A stretch of 64,000 nt of DNA from Ipomoea triloba (Eukaryota > Streptophyta > Magnoliopsida > Solanales > Convolvulaceae), in the NCBI RefSeq assembly GCF_003576645.1, contig NC_044923.1, positions 3,788,404 through 3,852,403 on the forward strand. Direction: 5' to 3'. A model generated the notes under the pieces. The model was not told the origin of the DNA. It searched no databases and saw only the letters and a program-made list of their open reading frames with translations. Shown in pieces: positions 34,300 to 45,156 of the stretch. Position 1 is the stretch's first letter. Every line of letters begins with the position of its first letter. Position numbers and translations under genes: made by a program.

Positions 34300-36415
34300 C
34301 TAGACAATATTCGGGTATTGCTTGGCCTGCTGCTTGACCCTTTTCTTGTACTCCCCTGTATCCTGCAAGCGACACCCCGCATATTAAGGAATAGAAAATT
34401 AAAGAATGACTTTCACGGGCAGCTCAGTTAGTTCTTGAGTAGTAGACTGTGGGCAATGACACAAGATTGAGCCTTTACAGCTGCAGTGTGAGAGTTACAC
34501 CCAATGTGGTGGGCTCCTTGTAAGAGTCAACACTGGTCCTCCCACCTAATGGACAACTAAGTCACTGTGATTTTCCCTCCACGGTTGTGGGCAAGAAAAT
34601 TAAAGAATGGGACAAATGCAATAAAACTGTTATTTCAATCAGAATAAGAGGGTACCTGAATGAATAGCTGGTAGCCATCGGTTTGTGCAGGATCATTGGG
34701 GTTTGGCTGATCCAACAAATCTTGGATACCCAATAGAATTTGCCTCACTGTAATAGCTGGCCTCCAACCCTAAACAAAAGGAATGTCCATAGAATCATTG
34801 GAGATCAGAGTGCTAAAATAACTATTTTAATGGAGGAAGAAAAGCATTGAGAAGCACTTACACTATCCTCGTTGAGAATAGACAGGCATACAGTTCCAGA
34901 TGGATACACATTAGGATGGAAGAAGCCCGGAGGAAACTTGCATTTTGGGGGCTTGCTTGGATAGTCTTCACTAAAATGCATCGTGACTGGATAGTAGCCA
35001 CCTTCCCAGTCAGTCTGCAAATAAAGGGTTTCTCTTTAAATCTTTTAAAGAGCTGCTGAAAAATGAAATGAAAAACAAAGCTGGGTGGACCAATAAAGAA
35101 TGTCACTGCATTAAGAAAGCCTCACTTAAGTAATGATACTGTTAAACAGCTCCTTTAAGGCTGAGTTAACTAACTTTACATGTATCTGAAGCAATTATGC
35201 TCATATGCACAACTTTTGACATAAATAACATCTGGAATTCCCTCCCCGAAAGCAAAGCCTCCTTAAGCATTGGTGGTGCATAAGATAATTTCAAGGAAAC
35301 ATTTCCTAAATTCAACAGCCAGTGAAAGGAAGATGCCAATGAAGAGTAACATCCAATATTTCAATTGTTGCACAAAGATTTTATAAATATATTTAAAAAA
35401 AAAAAACAAAAACAAAAATAACTAGCCACCTTTCAAGTGCTTGAAGAAGATTGAACATTGGAGCAACTCTCCAAGGACCAAGAGCAACTCTAAATTCATT
35501 CAGGATTGATGGAAGCAACCTCATTCATGAATCATGGCCACTAGAGACCTCACATGTCAATCTTAATAGGCATTCACTAATCATATGCAGAGTAGTTTTA
35601 AAGTAGGTCTTAAAGCTATTCTCGTCAGACTGACTAATTTTTCCAAGAAGAGCAAAGATTCTTTACCTTATCAATTAACATAGCCATTCAGCTCATACAT
35701 CTATTTTTTAACATTAAATTGCTAAACTCAGTAAAAAATCAAGGGAATAACTCACAACCACAGCAATTCCAGCCAACAAATCAGGTTACTAATTAAATTA
35801 CAGACAATAACTCCAAGTGCATGGGGCATTATAAGCCATAACAATCTTTGCATAAAAGCAACTTTTATATTACACTACTGAGTTTTCTGCGATTACTGCC
35901 AAATTACAGAGCTTTACAAAATGACAAACAGTTGACAGGCAAAATGCCTCATGAGCACTACCCAAAACAAATCGGTAGCTTCAACAACTATACTAAAATT
36001 CAAATTACACACACAATAGAAAATCAGAAACAACTGGCATAGTGAAATACTGATGAAAAACCAAGACTAAAACTTTACCCATTATCTGTGCTCAGAAATG
36101 AGCAAAAAATTCAAAAAAGGGAAGAGAAAGCAGAAAAAAAAAAAAAAAGAACTTACCCCTGTTTTACCAGGGATAACGCAATGCCAAACCATCAAATTCA
36201 CGGACCCATCCGCACCGGTCTCCGGCTTCGCTACAAAACCCTAATAACAGCGCGAAAACATAAAAAACCCACAGTTAGAGAAACACACACACACACACAG
36301 AAATATATACACACAGAGTGAGGAAGAAAGATAAAAAGAGAAAGACATGAGGGTGATTCTTCCTCCAGGCTTTACGCTCCTCGGCGAGACGACCACGCGC
36401 TATGCCGCCTGACAT
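34300..36415 (-). CDS. SCE1: SUMO-conjugating enzyme E2 (UBC9 homologue), complete, 5 exons
   Basis: SCE1 takes SUMO from the SAE1/SAE2 E1 as a thioester and passes it to target lysines, in nucleus and cytosol. Coding exons (minus strand): 36415-36347, 36240-36157, 35014-34862, 34769-34656 and 34362-34300. Their lengths (23, 28, 51, 38 and 20 codons) are all phase 0 and sum to 160 residues, the exact family length. It begins [20 protein letters not shown] and ends QAKQYPNIV. The catalytic Cys is residue 94 in [10 protein letters not shown]. The HPN motif ([10 protein letters not shown]) and the [10 protein letters not shown] block precede it, as in other UBC9s. All introns are GT-AG. The first donor is CAT|GTCTTT, weak after the GT. 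Intron 2 is long (35015-36156, 1142 bp). No defects are seen. Confidence 0.95.
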
Positions 36416-37946
36416 TTTTGCTCCTTCCCCCCTCTGCTTCTGCTTGATGCTCAGGCTTCCTTTGATGAACGTGAAACTATGAGCTCCTCCCAAATAAATT
36501 CACACAATAATACGGGGTGTTTGGTCAAGTTATACAACGTAATTTAAGGAAATGTGATATTTCAAAGTTTATATTCGGTTCATGTTATACGTAGTATTAC
36601 TTTTTAAGGAAATATAATATTCCCTAAATAATGCAATTTACCATCCAATAAGATTTTAAAGGGAATATGATTTTTTCACCTTTCTAAAATTATGTAAGAT
36701 TCCCTAAATCAAATCTTGTTGCACACATTAAATATTTGTACCACTTTGAATATATATATAATTATATTAGAATTAAAATTGATGTTTTGTAATTTAATTA
36801 TGAAAAATATTTTAAAAGAAAATTTATTTTGTATGAACTATCTAGTTAATGTGGTATAGAAATTTTAAATGTGTGCATCATCATATTTAAATTTTTATAC
36901 AAATATTTAGAGTTGATGTAATTAAAATAAAATAATGTATTTATGAATGTTATAGTAAATGATTTGGCCACGGTACAATTGGGGCAAGCTAAGAATGGCC
37001 ACGGTCAGCAAAGAATTGAGCTTACATTTGGCCAACCACTTGACGAGCATTAAATTAAAGCTCCTCTCACATCTGAATTTCCTCTTGTGGGAAAAGTTCG
37101 AACTGAAAAAATAAAAAATCGTAAAGTGATCAGATATGTATTTGTTCATATATATGAGAGAGTAATTTGGTGCGGGACTTTGCCTTCACTACCTGGATGG
37201 GTATATATGAGAGAGTAACTTGGTGCGGGACTTTATTCCCCCAAATTTGCAGCGGGACTTTATTCCCCCAAATTTGCCTTCACGACTTTTTTCCACTGTA
37301 AAATCCGTTCCGCTTTTTGAACATTATTGACTCTGTATAATGTAGGATTTGTTCATACATACTTCCTCACCAACACCCCACTGAGGATCAAACTTGTGAG
37401 TCTGTGACCTCTCAAGTAGGAGTGTCACAGCTATGCCGCTTGACCGCAAGGCCTTAGGCTCTTGTTATTTTATTATTTCTACACAATTGATTGATCCGTC
37501 CATACCCGAGTTAATTAATTCCGAGCTTGACATACAAGCCGGAGCGTGCTATCTTCTCCATTTTGCAATTCCTATATATAACTCTATACTTCATATATAC
37601 CTTCTGATCTCGATATGAATCAAAGCCTATTCTTTCTTATTCTTCACAATTTCTCTTGTTCTTCATTCTTTCATTTTTAGAAAGGTTCAATCTATTATTT
37701 TTCATAATTCATACAATCTCCTATTTGTTTCATACAATAGTTGATTTGATCTGTATGCCTCATGGAGCAATTAACAAACAGCGCGTGCGTCGTGGGATAT
37801 GATCACGACAAGAAGCCTTACGTGTTCCTTTAATCATCAAAAATCGGCTACGAATCCCCGGCGGCGACTTTTTCCCCCGCCGGTGACTGAGTTTATATAT
37901 ATTGTCGAAGAGGAAAATAAATGATTAAAGTGGGCGATGATTTCAA
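36416..37946. other. SCE1 promoter side and intergenic DNA
   Basis: 36416-36500 is the likely SCE1 leader. 36510-36740 looks like a MITE of the 'ggggtgtttggtcaagtta' type, without a second clear terminus. 37148-37276 has two interlocked tandem duplications: 'atatgagagagtaa' to 'ttggtgcgggactt' twice, then 'gcgggactttattccccc' twice. 37780-37890 is GC-richer with no assigned gene. Confidence 0.4.
37325..37455 (-). mobile_element. tRNA-derived SINE-like unit
   Basis: Read on the minus strand from 37455, 'tgcggtcaagcggcatag' resembles a Pol III A box and 'acaagtttgatcctc' a B box about 45 nt later. A tail follows ('acattatacagagtcaataa') shared in style with the units at 52255 and 62810. Confidence 0.5.
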
Positions 37947-38184
37947 AAGGCTAATAAGTAGCTGAGAATGCAAAACAAAAGAATAGAAAAAGAAGGTGAG
38001 AGTTAAGTTTTTTATGATACCACTATATCATTAAGTTGAAGTGGTCATAACCATGAATATAGCAGCTTTATTAGAACCATAGCAGATATACTGCCCGTAA
38101 TTGTTGCACCATTTTGTTACAAGTCTCAAAAATAAGTTATTTAATTTTCTCTATCAATCAAGCTGGGTACACATCTCAATCTCC

Positions 38185-38192
38185 TATATATA
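38185..38192 (+). promoter_or_regulatory. TATA box of coiled-coil gene copy A
   Basis: 'cctatatataggc' predicts a start near 38217. The same motif in the same context lies at 48702-48709 before copy A''. Confidence 0.6.
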
Positions 38193-38249
38193 GGCTTTGC
38201 ATCCCCTCTTCTTCTTCTCCTCCTCGTCTTTCTATCTCAAAACTCAAAA

Positions 38250-38553
38250 GTAAGCTCGTTTCTCTTTCGATCAGATCTAGATTAATGTGTTTTATTCTTT
38301 TCGGTTTTATTTTGTGATTATTATACTTTTTGCTGTTTGTGTTTGTGTTTGTATATGCGATTATCTTTGTTCATTTAAAAATGATTTTTCAAAATGAATG
38401 AAGTACTTTACAAGTAAAATCTTAATCAGGATAACTGGAAAGATAATGTGCTTTTTAAGTTTTCATAGATCTGTGATCAATGTCTATGTCTTCTTCACTT
38501 GAATTCTTATCCCACTACTAAATTTGGATGCTCTTCCCTCCTGTCAAGGTTAG
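38250..38553 (+). other. Predicted 5'-leader intron, coiled-coil gene copy A
   Basis: The donor GTAAGC lies at 38250, just after the pyrimidine-rich leader. Acceptors are 'cctgtcaag' or 'gttag' just before the ATG. The intron is T-rich (ttgctgtttgtgtttgtg), as plant leader introns are. The arrangement is repeated in copy A'' (48767 to about 49163). Predicted from sequence only. Confidence 0.5.
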
Positions 38554-38565
38554 GTGTTAAAAAAC

Positions 38566-39129
38566 ATGGTCCATAAAGTGAGAAGTGAGAATGGCGATCT
38601 GTGTGTCAAGGTCGAGAAAATGAGTAGTGAGCATGCTGTCAAGGTCGAGAAAGTGCGGAGTGATGTTGTTGAGCTGTGTGACAGGTTCGAGAAAGTAAGT
38701 AGTGAGCATGCTGTCAAGGTCGAGAAAGTGCGGAGTGATGTTGCCGAGCTATGTGACAAGGTTGAGAAAATGAGTGGTGAGCATTCTGTCAAGGTCGAGA
38801 AAGTACCGTGGAGTGAGGTTGCCGAGTTGTGGGACAGGGTCGAGAAAATGAGTAGTGAACACGCTGTCGAGGTCGAGAAAGTCTGGAGTGTTGTTGTCGA
38901 GCTGCGTGATAGGGTCGAGAAAGTGAGTAATGAGCATGCTAAGATACGTGTCGGAGTCGAGAAAGTGAAAAGTGAAAATGCCGAGATGCGTGCCATGCAG
39001 AAAAATAAAAGTAAGGATGCCAAGCAAAGTGTTACGATTGCTAAATTTCTAGAGGAGTTCAAACTCAGGGAAGACAAGCATAGGGAGATGATGAAGGCCT
39101 TGAAAGACAGGTCTGATAGATTTTTATGA
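38566..39129 (+). CDS. 25-residue-repeat coiled-coil protein, copy A (C-terminally truncated)
   Basis: 187 residues from ATG at 38566, starting MVHKVRSENGDLCVKVEKMS. The body is about six tandem copies of a 25-residue unit (75 bp) of the form KVEKVRSDVVELCDRFEKVS plus SEHAV, a charged alpha-helical pattern that should form a long coiled coil. A 25-residue period fits 7+7+11 packing better than pure heptads. A basic tail follows (KNKSKDAKQSVTIAKFLEEF). Compared with copy A'', 13 extra bases near 39107-39119 (acaggtctgatag) shift the frame and end the protein early, although the old 3' coding text is still readable beyond. No signal peptide or membrane segment is seen. No family recognised; the function is unknown. 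The promoter, leader intron and strand-biased open frame suggest a real gene. Confidence 0.5.
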   Translation: MVHKVRSENGDLCVKVEKMSSEHAVKVEKVRSDVVELCDRFEKVSSEHAVKVEKVRSDVAELCDKVEKMSGEHSVKVEKVPWSEVAELWDRVEKMSSEHAVEVEKVWSVVVELRDRVEKVSNEHAKIRVGVEKVKSENAEMRAMQKNKSKDAKQSVTIAKFLEEFKLREDKHREMMKALKDRSDRFL

Positions 39130-39542
39130 GAAGGCCATGAAAGGCAGGACTAATAGAGTTTTTGTGCAGAAATCAAGGAAGGAAGATAAAAATTTGTAGA
39201 ATTAAATAGGTGGATTAAATTCTATAAAGTACTAGCTGATTACCTTCTTGTCATTAAGGTTTTAAGAAGGCAATTAGTTTAACTTTCTTAGCAAAAACAA
39301 AAAAATAAGTAGTTGTTATGCACTGAGTTATTATTATTATTATTGGTATTTTGGTTAATATAATGTAATTAGCATTCAATTTTTATTGGACCATGCAAAC
39401 GTCCAACAACCCTTTGGTATTTTTATGGTATTTGTGCCTTGCACGGATAATGCATTTCTTTCAACTTTTAATATTTTTTTTCCTGCAATTATTAGAAAGC
39501 GACCTTTCCCCATAAAAATCATCTTTACTCAAAAGACGCTAA

Positions 39543-39893
39543 GAGCATCAATATCAGTGGATATTGAATGCATATTGGAACAGTGCAATGCCAAGGCCAA
39601 GTGGAGGAGAGAAGGGCAAAGAGAGAGAAGGAGAAGGGACTCCTGCAAAGACGGAAATCATAGCAGTAATTTTGCAAGAAAAATGGAAGGCATTGTTGCG
39701 CGACGCGCGTCAGGCCTGCCCAGCAGGCGCGCGCCCTTTTAACTTTTTTTTTTATTATTTTTTTTAACTTTTTTTTTTATTTTTTTTTATAAAATAAAAT
39801 TTGTTTTTTATTTTGTTTTCATACACTTTCTCTTTCCTAATCACACTTACAAAAACTACTCAATAACCGTGAAAAAAACTGATAATGATGCTC
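39543..39893. mobile_element. PIF/Harbinger-type (Tourist-like) MITE, 351 bp
   Basis: Termini gagcatcaatatcagt at the left and actgataatgatgctc at the right are inverted repeats with one mismatch. The element is flanked by a TAA target duplication (39540-39542 and 39894-39896). The inverted segmental copy at 48200-48225 carries the empty site with a single TAA. It has an unusual GC-rich core with alternating GC text near 39698-39735. No transposase is encoded. Confidence 0.9.
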
Positions 39894-40224
39894 TAATGAT
39901 GTTGCAGTTGTGAGGACACTCCTAAGACCTTTAACATCGTTTTTTTTTTTACCATTTGACGTCGGTTTTCCTTTGACGTCATTCTTCCATACGTAGTACA
40001 TAAATGATTATATAACTACAATATTATTTCGATATAATACAATGTAGTTTCATTACAACACAATTGCAATATCATTTATATTCAACTGCAGTTATAATAG
40101 TTATATTTGATAATATAAACATAATATAATATAAACATAATATGTGAGACTGCTTCATTTTAGATATTGTAGTTTAATACACGCCCTGTTTAAATGTAAC
40201 AGCAATTGTTTTCGGACCATGATC

Positions 40225-40610
40225 CACGGTAGATGGCTCAATTTTATTATTTGTTGAACTTATATGACTTATTTGAATATTTTATTCATATTTTCATTAA
40301 TATATTCAAAAAAAATACATTTAGTTTTCATATTTTCATTAATATATTCAAAAAAAATACATTTAGTTAGCATATTTTCATTAATATATTCAAAAAAAAT
40401 ACATTTAGTTAGATGGCTCAATTTTATTATTTGTTGAACTTATATGACTTATTTGAATATTTTATTCATATTTTCATTAATATATTCAAAAAAAATACAT
40501 TTAGTTAGATGGCTCAATTTTATTATTTGTTGAACTTATATGACTTATTTGAATATTTTATTCATATTTTCATTAATATATTCAAAAAAAATACATTTAG
40601 TTAGTCTCAT
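40225..40610. repeat. Local tandem expansion (~96-bp and ~43-bp units)
   Basis: The unit from 'agatggctcaattttatt' to 'aaaatacatttagtt' starts at 40231, 40411 and 40507. The inner part ('catattttcattaatata' to 'tttagtt') is additionally repeated between 40290 and 40410. The other two segmental copies (about 47610-47700 and 50223-50320) have one unit only, so this expansion is private to copy A. Confidence 0.85.
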
Positions 40611-41280
40611 CTAAATATAAGTTAATTTATTAAAGGATTTCAATGTGTTTTATGTTCGTAAATTCATTTTCACCAATATTCTTATTGTTTTTGATACATG
40701 AAACACATTTTAAAGTTTTTATTTGAGTCAGAATTTGAACAAAAATCTATATATATGATTTATGGATTTAATTTTGTTAACTATTATAATCTTATGTTAA
40801 CTGATTTCAAATTCAAACTAAATTTTTTGTCTAAAATAAGCGGAAAAATGACACTTTTGTTTTAATATATATTGATAGAGTGGTAATGTTTCCAAATAGT
40901 TTGGGAAACAAATTTCTTGTTTTTGAGAATCTACCAAAAAGCAATGGAAGGAGCATTGTACATCTAATCATGTTGGATGGAGAGATCACAACATTTGTAA
41001 TTCTATTATGTTCTTTACAAATATTAACCGTGCCACATTGATTTGCTATTGAGATTATTAATTGTTAATATACATGCTTGAAGTTTTGAATTATAAATAG
41101 AATGTTAGAAAAAATTAAATATTAAAAATGAAAAAATGGAACATTATATTTTATTTATTTATTCATTTTTTTTAAAATGACGCTTATATAATCAAGAAAA
41201 ATGAAAAATAAACACAAAATAACAAGTGACAAAAGAACCATTTAAAAAAAATTCATAATTGATAAAGTAATTATTAACGG
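40611..41280. other. AT-rich remainder of segment A and flank
   Basis: 40611-40960 matches the right part of segment A'' ('caatgtgttttatgttcg', 'agtttgggaaacaaatttc'). No gene. Confidence 0.5.
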
Positions 41281-41410
41281 TTAAGATCTTGTGGTTTAAT
41301 GGCACCAAGTTGTCCTCCTATATGAGAGGTTGTGGGTTCGAGCCTTAGTGAATGAGATATTGACTATCCGATATATTATGCATCGAATTACAATTATATA
41401 TTTTTTGTAG
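41281..41410 (+). mobile_element. tRNA-derived SINE
   Basis: Pol III promoter boxes are clear: A box 'tggtttaatggc' at 41292 and B box 'gggttcgagcc' at about 41334. An A/T-rich 3' part follows. It is not a functional tRNA, as no acceptor stem closes around the boxes. Confidence 0.6.
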
Positions 41411-41690
41411 GAAAAATTGCATCTTTGGTCCCTGAGTTATGACTGTATCCGAGTTTAGTCACTCAGTTATTTGCAAAGTGGCGAGTTTAGTCCCTGACTG
41501 TTAAATTTGAAGAAAAAATTAAAAAAATATTTAAAATTTGAGGGATAAAGTAAGAAATTAACATTTTATTCTCTTTATTATACCAAAAACCAGTTTCACA
41601 ACATTATTTTTCACTTCTTAGCCTCTTATTTCAAAATTCTTCAATTTTAAAAACTTTTCAATAACTTTAGTATAATTTGTTAGGAACCTA
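41411..41690. other. Degenerate repeat with 'tttagtccctgac' motifs
   Basis: 'tttggtccctgagttat' and 'gagtttagtccctgactg' resemble ends of common plant MULE-type MITEs, but the partner end was not found. Confidence 0.35.
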
Positions 41691-41699
41691 ACTCTCGTA

Positions 41700-42000
41700 T
41701 ACATTATTTGTATACATAAAGTATATTATTTTAAAGTACATATTTTTTTTATATATTATCAAATAATGTAAAATCATAACACAAATAATATATTTTTAAT
41801 ATATTAAAATGTATATTGTATTCATGTTCTACACACTAATTTGTTATTAAGGGAGTGTAGCTTTTCTCTTATGTCCACATAAGCTAAATAACAATCAGAT
41901 ATAGTATATATCATCTTCGAATATCTATTTCTATCATTTTTTGAGTTCTTTTTTAAAGTTTTTATATAGAGAGTGGAAATTTTATAAGTGTTTTTAAAGA
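41700..42000. repeat. Direct duplication, left copy (~300 bp)
   Basis: This matches 42850-43150 nearly throughout, with shared landmarks such as 'aagggagtgtagcttttctc', 'catcttcgaatat' and 'gagttcttttttaaagtt'. The copies lie about 1150 bp apart. Confidence 0.85.
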
Positions 42001-42088
42001 TAAAGTAGCTCGAATTACTTGAAGTTATTTGAAAGCTCAAATGTATTAATATGTATAAATATAATGTGAACCATTTTTTAGTATAAAG

Positions 42089-42471
42089 TAGGGGTGTAAA
42101 TGAGTCGAGCGGTTCGTGAGCAGGGTCAAAGCTCGGCTCGAGCTCGAGCTCTAATGTCTTAGGCTCGTGGCTCGTTGAGCCGCATGCGAGCCATATATAT
42201 ATAATATTATATTTATATAATATAATATAATATATACATATACATATAAAATTATAGCTTATATTTAATTGAAACATGAATTTAAAATTAAACATGAATT
42301 TAAAATTAAACATGTTAAATTTGAGCTCAAAATCAAACTCGAACTCGTTCCACCCTGATCTCGAGCTCGAGCTCGAGCATCAATTTTCGAGCTCGAACTC
42401 GAGCCGAGCCTTGCTTAACGAGCTCGAGCTCGAGCCACCCTATGCTCGAACTCGGCTCGGTTAGACCCCTA
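42089..42471. mobile_element. GAGCTC-rich foldback element, 383 bp
   Basis: Ends are taggggtgtaaatgagtcga and the inverted ggctcggttagaccccta. Arms are built of repeated 'gagctcgagctcg' on both sides of an AT-rich centre (42190-42300). Flanks 'agtataaag' and 'actataaag' give a near-perfect 7-10 bp target duplication, pointing to a Mutator-like or similar non-autonomous element. Non-coding. Confidence 0.75.
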
Positions 42472-42849
42472 GACTATAAAGAGGGAAGGCTATACATATA
42501 TAACAAGAGAATCTAACATTTATACTTAAGCAAATACAAGCTAAATACTTTAATATGACAACTAATGAACAGATATGGCTTTGTGAAAGTCACTAAGAGA
42601 GTTATATATAAGAGACGAAATTGAGATTGATGATAACTAACTATGGTCTCTTTTAGTGATTCAATTTCAATCAAGAGTTTGGACCCGAATAACCTGAATA
42701 CTACTAAATAACTAAACATAATTTAGTAAATAAAGGATTAAGTAACTTGTAAGCGAGAAGCAACTAAGGAACAATCATTCTTCCATGGACCATGGTCCAC
42801 ACATTTGTGTGAACCATAAATAAAAAAAATATATTTTAATATACTAAAA

Positions 42850-43150
42850 GTACATTATTTGTATACATAAAGTATATTGTTTGAAAATACATATTTTTAT
42901 ATATTATCAAATAATGTACAATCAGTACACAAAATAATATGTTTTTAGTATATTAAAATGTATATTGTATTCATGTTCTACACAATAATTTATTATTAAG
43001 GGAGTGTAGCTTTTCTCTTCTATCTGCTTAAGCTAAAAAAAACAATAAGATATAGTATATATCATCTTCGAATATTTATTTCTATCATTTTTTGAGTTCT
43101 TTTTTAAAGTTTTTATATTGAGAGTGGAAGTTTTATAAGTGTTTTGAGGG
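42850..43150. repeat. Direct duplication, right copy (~300 bp)
   Basis: Partner of 41700-42000. The foldback element lies between the copies, not at their junction. Confidence 0.85.
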
Positions 43151-44979
43151 TGTTAACATTTTATCTATGTAGTCCGTATCGACAGCTCTAGCAGCGAGAG
43201 GTGCAAAGGACTTGACAGAGTTGTAAACGAGTTCTGGGTCAAAAACGGTGAGGGATGAATATGTGAGCGCAGGAAAAAAAAAAAGTCCATGTCAACATAT
43301 TATAACCTCTTTTTTTAAAAATTTTTTACATATTATTACCTATAACTTGTAAGTAACATGTGAATTGAAATAAATGCTATGAAAGGGAAAAGGGGCGGCA
43401 TGAATAATTCGGAATAATTTATGGTGTGGGATGACACTTTCTTATGTTCAAACTTCGTTCCAAAAATAATACATATGCACTTCTTTAATTTAGAATTAAA
43501 TGTCTACAATGTCTTTTTAAAAAAAAAACATTATATATAAAAAAGGAGATATATAATTTCTGTAGTTATATTGTGTTTATTTCTAGTGACCTGTATCTAA
43601 GAAATTAAAGGAAAATCTTCGAGCATGAAGAGTTTTAATAAATATATCTGCAAGCTGAACTTTGGTAGAAATAAAGTTAACTTATACGGAGTATATCATT
43701 AGCAATGACTCTATCCCTAACAAAAAATTAATCAATCTCCACATGTTTGGTGGGCGCATGAAATATAGGATTTGCACACATATATATAGCGTCAAGATTA
43801 TCACACCACAACTTAGGCACAAGAATATTAGCCAAACCAATCTCGTGTAATAATGAGAGAATCCAGATTACCTCAGCACAAACATATGTTAAATAGTACT
43901 CGAATATTCGACCTCTATAAAAGACCTAAAGCTTTAAATAGTACTCGAATAACTATAAATATTAAACTTTAAATTAAGTGTATAAAGCTTATTTTAAATA
44001 TCATAAAGGCAAAACACTTTGAAAAGATATATTGATCATTTATTCCAGAACAATCCGTTCATATTCCAATAAATACAAATAATTATCTCTTATACTGTAA
44101 TGCCGTATATCACTTTTCCAACTAAAACCACTATATTGTAGCCTTGTAGGACATTTCACTATTTTCTGCGCAAACGTAAATTTACAACAGCAACAAGAAC
44201 GATTGGACAAAAGAACAAATAGGGGGGCTGTAATTCCGATTATTTGAACTAACATTCGAAACCAAATTGAATTTTAAATTTCGGACGAACTTGAATAATT
44301 ATTAGTTCGAATATTTTTAATTATGGTACATCTAAATATAACTTTGGTTCAAGTATTAGGTGTTAACATTTTATCTATGTATGTTAGAGCTCGATTCATA
44401 AACGAATAGAGTCTGAATAATTATAGACTCATTTGCTAGGAACTCGAATATGCTCATTTGTGTTTATTTAATAATCTTTATGAAAATGCTCATTAACAAG
44501 CAATTAAGGGCAGGTATGTATGTATGTTGGCCTGGGGAATGAAAATAATTATATGATTGGCAGGCTAGACCAGTGCCAATACAAATACAATGACAGTTGG
44601 CAGGCTAGACCAGTAGGCCTTGGAATCTGTTGACAAAGCAAAAGTCAGTTATGAGCATTTGTTTAGAATTTTCATAAATAAATTCAATGATAATAACTAG
44701 AGTGGTATGAAATAGAGCGTTGAGATGAAGTTTTTTTTTTCTTTTTTTTTTTTGCGAATAGATGAAGTTAAAATCTCAAATTCTTTCTTCATATTAGCTT
44801 ACCACGATATGATGCAGTATTTGCGAATATGAGTCCAGGTGGTGGTGCCAAAATCGTGGGATAGGGCTTTGGCACCTACTGCCAGTGTCCTCTTGGTTTT
44901 GTCCGTATGTGATAAAGAGAGAGGCTGCACTGCAGAGCCGTATATTTTAGGAAGTAGTGGGGTTTCGTACCCAACGGAT
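43151..44979. other. Intergenic DNA
   Basis: No gene recognised. 43980-44130 is an inverted match to 47320-47470 ('atcataaaggcaaaacac' against 'gtgttttgcttttatgat'). 44540-44615 has a tandem 'ttggcaggctagaccagt'. 44830-44980 is GC-richer and probably part of the promoter region of the gene at 45157. Confidence 0.4.
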
Positions 44980-45089
44980 AAACAAATTTTTGTTTCAGAC
45001 AAGGACAAGTTGTTGAGGAGGTACAAATGGAGGGTATAATTGGTAATTCAGTGGGAGAATAGGGAGATTTGATATTGGAGCCGGAGGGT

Positions 45090-45097
45090 TATATATA
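45090..45097 (+). promoter_or_regulatory. TATA box of the 153-aa coiled-coil gene
   Basis: 'ggttatatatattc' about 65 bp upstream of the ATG. It predicts a start near 45120 and a short leader with repeated 'attcactcactctt' text. Confidence 0.6.
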
Positions 45098-45156
45098 TTC
45101 ACTCACTCTTTCTCTGCACAGCCACCTATTCACTCACTCTTCACCCATCAATCACC

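Noticed and set aside
34149..34382. Separate small protein at the end of SCE1
   Set aside because: A shadow frame of SCE1 exon 5 and its 3' flank.
36275..36493. Small protein starting upstream of SCE1
   Set aside because: It is SCE1 exon 1 read into intron 1. The exon ends at CAT before GTCTTT, as the phase and the 160-residue sum show.
38550..39077. Long antisense open frame opposite coiled-coil gene A (and 49160-49678 opposite A'')
   Set aside because: A mirror of the 75-bp repeat, which lacks stops in several frames. The plus-strand frame has the promoter, leader intron and helical pattern.
39386..39742. 118-codon open frame ending inside the Harbinger MITE
   Set aside because: It crosses the MITE boundary at 39543, so it cannot be an ancestral gene.
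41285..41345. tRNA gene
   Set aside because: A and B boxes are present, but there is no closing acceptor stem or anticodon arm; a SINE fits better.
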